From Roseococcus thiosulfatophilus (GTDB lineage: Bacteria > Pseudomonadota > Alphaproteobacteria > Acetobacterales > Acetobacteraceae), in contig NZ_JAFFQY010000022.1 of NCBI RefSeq assembly GCF_017311575.1, positions 186,001 to 250,000 of the forward strand: DNA of 64,000 nucleotides, in the 5' to 3' direction. This document shows, piece after piece, positions 60,401-64,000 of the stretch (its first letter is position 1; each line of letters begins with the position of its first letter). The translations under genes and the position numbers were made by a program. The notes under the pieces are model-generated. The model was not told where the DNA came from. It saw only the letters and a program-made list of their open reading frames with translations, and searched no databases.

Positions 60401-61548
60401 CCCGGCGTGAGGCCGCGCTGGCCGAACGGGCCGCCTGGGCGCAGCGCCTCTCGGAAGCGACCGCCCGCCGCGAGGCCCTGACCGCCCGCGTGGCCGAGGC
60501 CGCCGCGCGCCGCGAAGCCCTGGCCCGCCGCCCGGAGGAGGCCGCGCGGCTGACGGAGGAGGCCGCCACGCGCCTCGCCGCCGCCGAGGCGGCCCATGTG
60601 GCGGCGGTGGCGGCGCTGGAGACGGCCTCCACCCGCGCCCGCGCGGCGGAGGAGACACGGCGGGCGGCCGATGCGGCGCTGGCGTCCGCGCGCGAGGCCG
60701 CGCTGCGGGCCGAGGCGGCGCGGGAGGCCGCGCTGCGGGCCGGCGCGGCGCTGGCCGAGCGCATCACCGAACGCCTGGGCGAGGAGCCGGCCTTGCCCGA
60801 CCCGCCGGAGGACCTCTCCGACGCCGCCGAGGACCGCGCCCGCCGCAAGGCCGAGCGCCTGGCGCGGGAGCGTGAGGAGATGGGGCCGGTGAACCTCCGC
60901 GCCGAGGTGGAGCTGGAGGAGCTGGACGCCCGCATCGCCACCCTGCTGCGCGAGCGGGAGGAGATCGGCGCGGCCATCGCGAAGCTGCGCGGTTCGATCG
61001 GCCATCTGAACCGCGAGGCGCGGGAGCGGCTGCGTGCCACCTTCGACCAGGTGGACCGGGAGTTCCGGGCGCTGTTCACGCGGCTGTTCGGCGGCGGGCG
61101 GGCGCATCTGGCGCTGGTGGGCAGCGAGGACCCGCTGGAAGGTGGCCTCGAGATCTATGCGGAGCCGCCGGGGAAGAAGCTGTCCGCGCTGTCGCTGCTG
61201 TCGGGCGGGGAGCAGGCGCTGACGGCGCTGTCCCTGATCTTCGCCGTGTTCCGCTGCCACCCCGCGCCCGTCTGCGTGCTGGACGAGGTGGACGCGCCGC
61301 TGGACGACGCGAATGTGGAGCGGCTGTGCGACCTGCTGGACGTGATGTCCCGCCCGCCCGAGGCGGATGGCGACGCGGCGGATGGCGAGACGCGGGTGGC
61401 GGGGGGGACGCGCTTCCTCATCATCACCCACCACGCGCTGACCATGGCACGGATGCACCGGCTGTTCGGCGTGACGATGCAGGAACGCGGCGTGTCGCGG
61501 CTGTTGAGCGTGGATTTGGGAGAGGCGGTGGCGATGGCGGAGGGGTGA
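57463..61548 (+). CDS. smc: Chromosome segregation protein SMC
   Basis: 1361 residues from GTG 57463; typical SMC is about 1150-1200. The N-terminal head has Walker A GPNGCGKSN near residue 60; the C-terminal head has the signature LLSGGEQALTAL near 1245 and Walker B VCVLDEVDAPLDD near 1270. A hinge of about 115 residues lies at 623-739. Both arms are extremely rich in Ala, Glu and Arg with hardly any Lys, consistent with long coiled coils at high GC. SMC rings organise and segregate the chromosome. Coupled to the DsbA-like gene by GTGA. Confidence 0.93.
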   Translation: MSETTPEAPGPETPEPEAVEEGRRRLSATLTGISIAGFKSFAEPVQVPVLPGLTGIVGPNGCGKSNVVEALRWAMGESNARSLRGGEMDDVIFAGTATRPARNLAEVVLRLEDALGVAPAPMDRAAELEVIRRIERGSGSSYRINGREVRARDVNTMFADLASGPRASGMVSQGRVAMLIGAKPEERRSVLEEAAGIAGLRARRHEAELKLRQAETNLARSEDLLGSLTTQQESLKKQARQAARYRNLSGLVRDAEGDWFALLVARAEAAIEQASAALEGRSDALRRAEAEASQASRAAETLTAAVEAPRAEEGLARTLLERRRVEAENLAAESARAAEALREAEATLAQLRADVADAERLEEDARAAETRAGREAAGLAGAEGQLPARIAEAEAGADAFAAEVATTEARLQEATEAAAQLAARANQLASELAFAEQRARRLQEQRAQLEAQRKAADAQSVPEPVRAASAEALSAAEIALAEARAALEAAERARRHAAEQAAEASRAARAAEIERAAAERARAAAASRAQSARARDEAARGEQARLAAARPDAAEAAEARQAAETATAKLREAEAALAEALPAREAATRRATEARAAETAALAAESRLKAELQGLEAATGDAAEANPIARTLRVPAGLEAALGAALGEGLEGGRGSGRSRFWRALPPLAEAPPLPAGITSLASLVEAPPELARALSQIGLAEDGAPHQTALRPGQALVSRGGGLWRWDGYVLAAGGAQAGAARLQALARLRQAEAKLAEAAPAARAAEAARAEAVAADHAAQSAEETARRARNVAEAQAREAETRAARLAANLDAAERRLAETAAQAGRAKAERDEAEAALREAEAALAALPAPRGAAEEAAAAARAEAAEQAARRARAAAEGEWTSRRAELQRLTERQAAATAQLAALAPQEERLGAELAEAEAALATARAARAALPDLAEARAAVEAARLALSEVRGCEAEARGRAAGLRAEREGLAARREAALAERAAWAQRLSEATARREALTARVAEAAARREALARRPEEAARLTEEAATRLAAAEAAHVAAVAALETASTRARAAEETRRAADAALASAREAALRAEAAREAALRAGAALAERITERLGEEPALPDPPEDLSDAAEDRARRKAERLAREREEMGPVNLRAEVELEELDARIATLLREREEIGAAIAKLRGSIGHLNREARERLRATFDQVDREFRALFTRLFGGGRAHLALVGSEDPLEGGLEIYAEPPGKKLSALSLLSGGEQALTALSLIFAVFRCHPAPVCVLDEVDAPLDDANVERLCDLLDVMSRPPEADGDAADGETRVAGGTRFLIITHHALTMARMHRLFGVTMQERGVSRLLSVDLGEAVAMAEG

Positions 61549-61564
61549 AGCCAACCGGGAAGAG

Positions 61565-61639
61565 TGGAGCGGGCGATGGGAATCGAACCCACGACATTCA
61601 GCTTGGGAAGCTGACGTTCTACCTCTGAACTACGCCCGC
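61565..61639 (-). tRNA. tRNA-Gly (anticodon CCC)
   Basis: Reading the minus strand from 61639: acceptor GCGGGCG pairs with CGCCCGC; D-arm GTTC/GAAC; anticodon stem TCAGC/GCTGA with loop TTCCCAA, giving anticodon CCC; T-arm GTGGG/CCCAT (one mismatch-type G-T pair) with loop TTCGATT; discriminator T, and CCA encoded (61565-61567). It decodes GGG glycine codons, common in this GC-rich genome. It lies between smc and a toxin-antitoxin pair. Confidence 0.95.
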
Positions 61640-61676
61640 GCCTGGGGCATATGGATACCGGAGCAACCGCGCCCAC

Positions 61677-62159
61677 TCAAGCCCTTCGCAGCCTTGGGTC
61701 ATACAGCCACTTCCGCACCTTCCGCGCCTTCACCCCCGCCGCCCCGGCGTGGCGCGGGTTCAGCAACAGGTTCCACTCCTCCGGCACCACCACCGAGGGC
61801 ACCAGCAGCAGCGCGCTCGCCCCGCCCGCCAGCCACTCCCCGCCCAGGCGCTCACTGGTCGCGCTGGCCGGCTCCGCGTCCCAGCCCACGGGCAGGCTGT
61901 CCGGCGTCTCGCGGCGCGCGGCCTTCCACAGGGCGTCGGGAATGGTGAGTTCCACCAGGTAGCGGTTCAGGGGCAGGCCGCCCGCGTTGAGGTGCACCAC
62001 CGTCTCCAGGCAGGCCAGCGCCCGGCTCATGGAGGCATAGACCACCGCCTGCCCCGGCGGGTTCCAGCGGCCGCCCGTGGCCTCGGCGCCCGCGCCCGAG
62101 AGGTCATCCGCCGCCCAGCCCCGCGTGTCGCTGGCGATGCGCCAGGCGGTGACGCTCAC
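61677..62159 (-). CDS. RES domain toxin (NAD-degrading type)
   Basis: 160 residues from GTG 62159, which overlaps the antitoxin stop as GTGA. The RES domain is visible: TGGRWNPPGQAVVYAS (Arg), ALACLETVVHL (Glu), then LPLNRYLVELTIPD and the ending EWNLLLNPRHAGAAGVKARKVRKWLYDPR typical of RES toxins. Characterised members (RES, MbcT, ParT) destroy or transfer ADP-ribose from NAD+. The toxin follows its antitoxin, as usual for this type II system. Confidence 0.9.
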   Translation of the reverse strand: MSVTAWRIASDTRGWAADDLSGAGAEATGGRWNPPGQAVVYASMSRALACLETVVHLNAGGLPLNRYLVELTIPDALWKAARRETPDSLPVGWDAEPASATSERLGGEWLAGGASALLLVPSVVVPEEWNLLLNPRHAGAAGVKARKVRKWLYDPRLRRA

Positions 62160-62590
62160 GCGTAGGCGCCGCTGATGGCCTTCGCGAGGGTATCGGAAAC
62201 CAGGCGCTGCCCCTCCATGGTGTTCAGGAAATCCAACGGGCGGGCATGGCCGAGCGCGGGCAGCGGTTCCCGCAGCCAGCGCGAGAGCCAAGCGCGGGCG
62301 TCGAAGCCCTCGGGCGCGCCGGCCTCCAGCACCATGGATTCCACCTGGCCCACCAGCCGGGCCAGGCCCAGCACGCGCTCGCTCTCGGCGGGGGAGAGGG
62401 TGCCGCGCTCCTTCACCTTGCGGTTGAAGGTGGCGATGGCGAGGTCCAGCGCCTTGAGGGTGGCGTTGCGGCCCAGCTCCGGCAGGTCCAGCCATTCCTT
62501 CGCCACCATCGCGGGCACGCCGGCGCGGATGCGGCCGATGCGCGCCGTGACGGGCGCGTCGTAGATCGCGGCGTAGCTGGCGTGGGACAT
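62156..62590 (-). CDS. Xre/MbcA/ParS-like antitoxin (DUF2384)
   Basis: 144 residues from ATG 62590, with AAAGGAG seven bases upstream. The N-terminal helices (RIGRIRAGVPAMVAKEWLDLPELGRNATLKAL) form the Xre-like DNA-binding part, and GLARLVGQVESMVLEAG with WLSRWLREPLPALGHARPLDFLNTMEGQRLV is the C-terminal MbcA/ParS toxin-binding domain. It should neutralise the RES toxin and repress the pair. A perfect 8-base inverted repeat lies 12-34 bases upstream of the ATG, next to the ribosome site. Confidence 0.92.
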   Translation of the reverse strand: MSHASYAAIYDAPVTARIGRIRAGVPAMVAKEWLDLPELGRNATLKALDLAIATFNRKVKERGTLSPAESERVLGLARLVGQVESMVLEAGAPEGFDARAWLSRWLREPLPALGHARPLDFLNTMEGQRLVSDTLAKAISGAYA

Positions 62591-62601
62591 GGCGCAACTC
62601 C

Positions 62602-62624
62602 TTTGAGCAATGTTTATGCTCAAA
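62602..62624. promoter_or_regulatory. Palindromic operator of the RES/Xre pair
   Basis: TTTGAGCA (62602-62609) and TGCTCAAA (62617-62624) form a perfect 8-base inverted repeat around the AT-rich spacer ATGTTTA. It starts 12 bases upstream of the antitoxin ATG and touches the AAAGGAG ribosome site. It is the AT-richest spot in the neighbourhood and very likely the autoregulatory site bound by the antitoxin. Confidence 0.75.
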
Positions 62625-62653
62625 TGGGCAGAGGGGTCCAGGAAAACCAGCCC

Positions 62654-64000
62654 TCACACATCCAGGCGCAATTGCCGCGCGGACTTCGCGGCGCGGGCGG
62701 CGGATTGGGCGCGTTCGCTGGCGGGGTCGTCCTGGCCGAAGCGGCGGGCACGGCTGCCATGCTTCGCGTAGACGCGGCGGGCGGCGTCGTCGAAGCCCGC
62801 GGTGGCGCGCAGCGCCGTCAGCCGCTCGCGCGCGGCGCGCATGGCGGCGGTGACGTCCACCACAGGCGCCGGGTAGCCGGGCGGCGGCGCGTCCAGCTTC
62901 CAGGGCATGTGGCGCAGCGCGGGCGGCAGATGCGCCACCTCGGGCACCCAGCGGGCGATGAATTCCGCCTCCGGGTCCTGGTCCAGCCCCTGCTTCACGG
63001 GGTTGTAGATGCGTGGCGTGTTGATGCCCGTGGCGCCGGATTGCATCTGCACCTGGGGCCAATGGATGCCCGGCTCGTAATCCGTGAAGAGGCGGGCCAG
63101 CCGCGCCCCGCTGGCCGCCCAGTCCAGGTTCAAATGATAGCTGGCGACGGCCTGCACCATCGCGCGCATCCGGAAGTTCAGCCAGCCGGTCGCGATCAGG
63201 CTGCGCATGCAGGCGTCGAGGAAGGGCAGGCCGGTGCGACCCTCGGCCCAGGCGAGCAGCAGGGGGTTGTCCGCGGCGGTGGGGCGGCGGGCGGCCTCGG
63301 CGGCGGGGTGGGCGGCGCGGCGTTCGAGTTCCGGCTCGCTCTCCAGCTTCTGGATGAAGTGGCAATGCCAGTGCAGCCGCGACGCCAGGGATTGCGCGGC
63401 GCCGAGCGGGATGGGCCGTTCGCGCGGATCCATCGCGGCCAGGTCGGCCTGGGCGGCGGCGAGGCGGTGCATCACCTCCCGCATCGAGACGCTGCCCATG
63501 GCCAGATGCGGCGACAGGCGGGAACAGGCCCGCGGCGCCGTGCGGGGCGAGGACATGCCGCGCCGGTAATCCGCCCCGCGCCCGGCGAGGAAGCTCTCCA
63601 GCAAGGACAAGGCGGCGGCGCGGCGGGCGGGCTGGGGGCGGAGCAGCCCATCCTCGGAGTTCCAGGCGCGGGGCTGGTCGGGGATGGCGCCTTCCGCCAC
63701 CTCCGGCACGGGAACCAGCCCGCGCGGCACGGGAATCAGCGGTGCTGCATGGTGCGCGGCGGCGCGGGCCGCCCAGCGGTCACGGCTGTGCAACCGGCGG
63801 AAGACGGCGAATTGCCGGTACTCGGTCCAGGGAATGCCCTGGGCGCGGCAGAAGCGGCCCACCGCGCGGTCGCGCGCATAGGTCCAGAGGTTGCCCGTCT
63901 CCTCATGGCTGTGCAGGGCGCGGATGCCGTGGCGCGCATGGAGGTCGGCCAGCACCCCCACCGCATCGCCCACCCGCACCACCAGCGGCAGGCCGATGGT
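62654..64000 (-). CDS. Cryptochrome/photolyase family protein (5' end beyond the window)
   Basis: 448 residues are present; the frame remains open to the window edge, where codons read TIGLPLVVRVGD, so the start and part of the N-terminal photolyase domain lie outside. The FAD-binding helical domain is complete: GRTGLPFLDACMRSLIATGWLNFRMRAM, then SYHLNLDWAASGARLARLFTDYEPGIHWPQVQMQSG and TPRIYNPVKQGLDQDPEAEFI. Photolyases repair UV dimers using light. An added basic tail (YAKHGSRARRFGQ...) ends the protein. Whether it is a repair enzyme or a photoreceptor cannot be told here. Confidence 0.88.
   Translation of the reverse strand, partial: TIGLPLVVRVGDAVGVLADLHARHGIRALHSHEETGNLWTYARDRAVGRFCRAQGIPWTEYRQFAVFRRLHSRDRWAARAAAHHAAPLIPVPRGLVPVPEVAEGAIPDQPRAWNSEDGLLRPQPARRAAALSLLESFLAGRGADYRRGMSSPRTAPRACSRLSPHLAMGSVSMREVMHRLAAAQADLAAMDPRERPIPLGAAQSLASRLHWHCHFIQKLESEPELERRAAHPAAEAARRPTAADNPLLLAWAEGRTGLPFLDACMRSLIATGWLNFRMRAMVQAVASYHLNLDWAASGARLARLFTDYEPGIHWPQVQMQSGATGINTPRIYNPVKQGLDQDPEAEFIARWVPEVAHLPPALRHMPWKLDAPPPGYPAPVVDVTAAMRAARERLTALRATAGFDDAARRVYAKHGSRARRFGQDDPASERAQSAARAAKSARQLRLDV

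Noticed and set aside
57334-61554. Two long minus-strand open frames opposite smc (about 600 and 670 residues)
   Set aside because: Gly/Arg/Leu-rich shadows of the Ala-rich coiled-coil coding sequence; no motif or start signal.
61565-64000. Genomic island or prophage at tRNA-Gly
   Set aside because: No integrase, phage gene or copy of the tRNA 3' end was seen, and base composition stays similar apart from the small operator patch.

Overview
The window reads as a stretch of chromosome from a GC-rich alphaproteobacterium (roughly 70% G+C by eye). The mutY-DUF721-dsbA-smc order, the large share of periplasmic binding proteins (two Bug/TctC-type, plus NMT1-, BMP- and DppA-type) and the general gene content suggest the Acetobacteraceae (Roseomonas and relatives). 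That placement is inference; no rRNA or marker phylogeny is available here. Coding density is very high, no gene-free stretch exceeds 300 bases, and many neighbours overlap by ATGA, GTGA or TGATG. No insertion sequence, prophage, CRISPR array or integrase was seen.

Region 1 (1-10.8 kb): the end of a BMP-type binding protein, then a surface-polysaccharide locus: two family-2 glycosyltransferases, a Wzx-like flippase, a GumC/Wzz-like chain-length protein with a degenerate kinase-like tail, a DUF6492-like protein, a Gfo/Idh/MocA oxidoreductase, an NAD-dependent epimerase and an O-antigen ligase-like polymerase. Region 2 (10.8-20.5 kb): small catabolic and uptake operons: creatininase-FAD oxidase-quinone reductase; an NMT1-type ABC importer with a cytosine-deaminase-like amidohydrolase; and a Bug binding protein with an exported alpha/beta hydrolase and a HAD protein.

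Region 3 (20.6-37.7 kb) is the most striking part, an ion-homeostasis island. On the minus strand mrpABCDEFG, a histidine kinase, a sigma-54 response regulator, a Ca/Na antiporter and ktrB-ktrA follow one another almost without gaps. A consensus-quality sigma-54 promoter lies just before mrpA and a five-hairpin repeat lies just after ktrA. MrpG is fused to a long C-terminal universal-stress-like region. corA lies upstream, then methionine-salvage genes mtnB-mtnD-mtnC, tatA, and a TerC/Alx family gene with a possible manganese (yybP-ykoY) riboswitch.

Region 4 (37.7-55.2 kb): hrpB with an MDR oxidoreductase; an exported metallo-beta-lactamase-fold protein; a formamidase followed by a Bug protein behind a second sigma-54 promoter; phoX with a possible Pho box; glucokinase; a complete Dpp/Opp-type ABC importer whose 3' end carries the second copy of the five-hairpin repeat; a thioesterase; and motAB. 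Region 5 (55.2-64 kb): mutY, divergent from DUF721/DciA-dsbA-smc, then tRNA-Gly(CCC), a RES/Xre toxin-antitoxin pair with a clear palindromic operator, and a photolyase cut by the window edge.

Functions come from motifs and general family knowledge read by eye; no database search was run.
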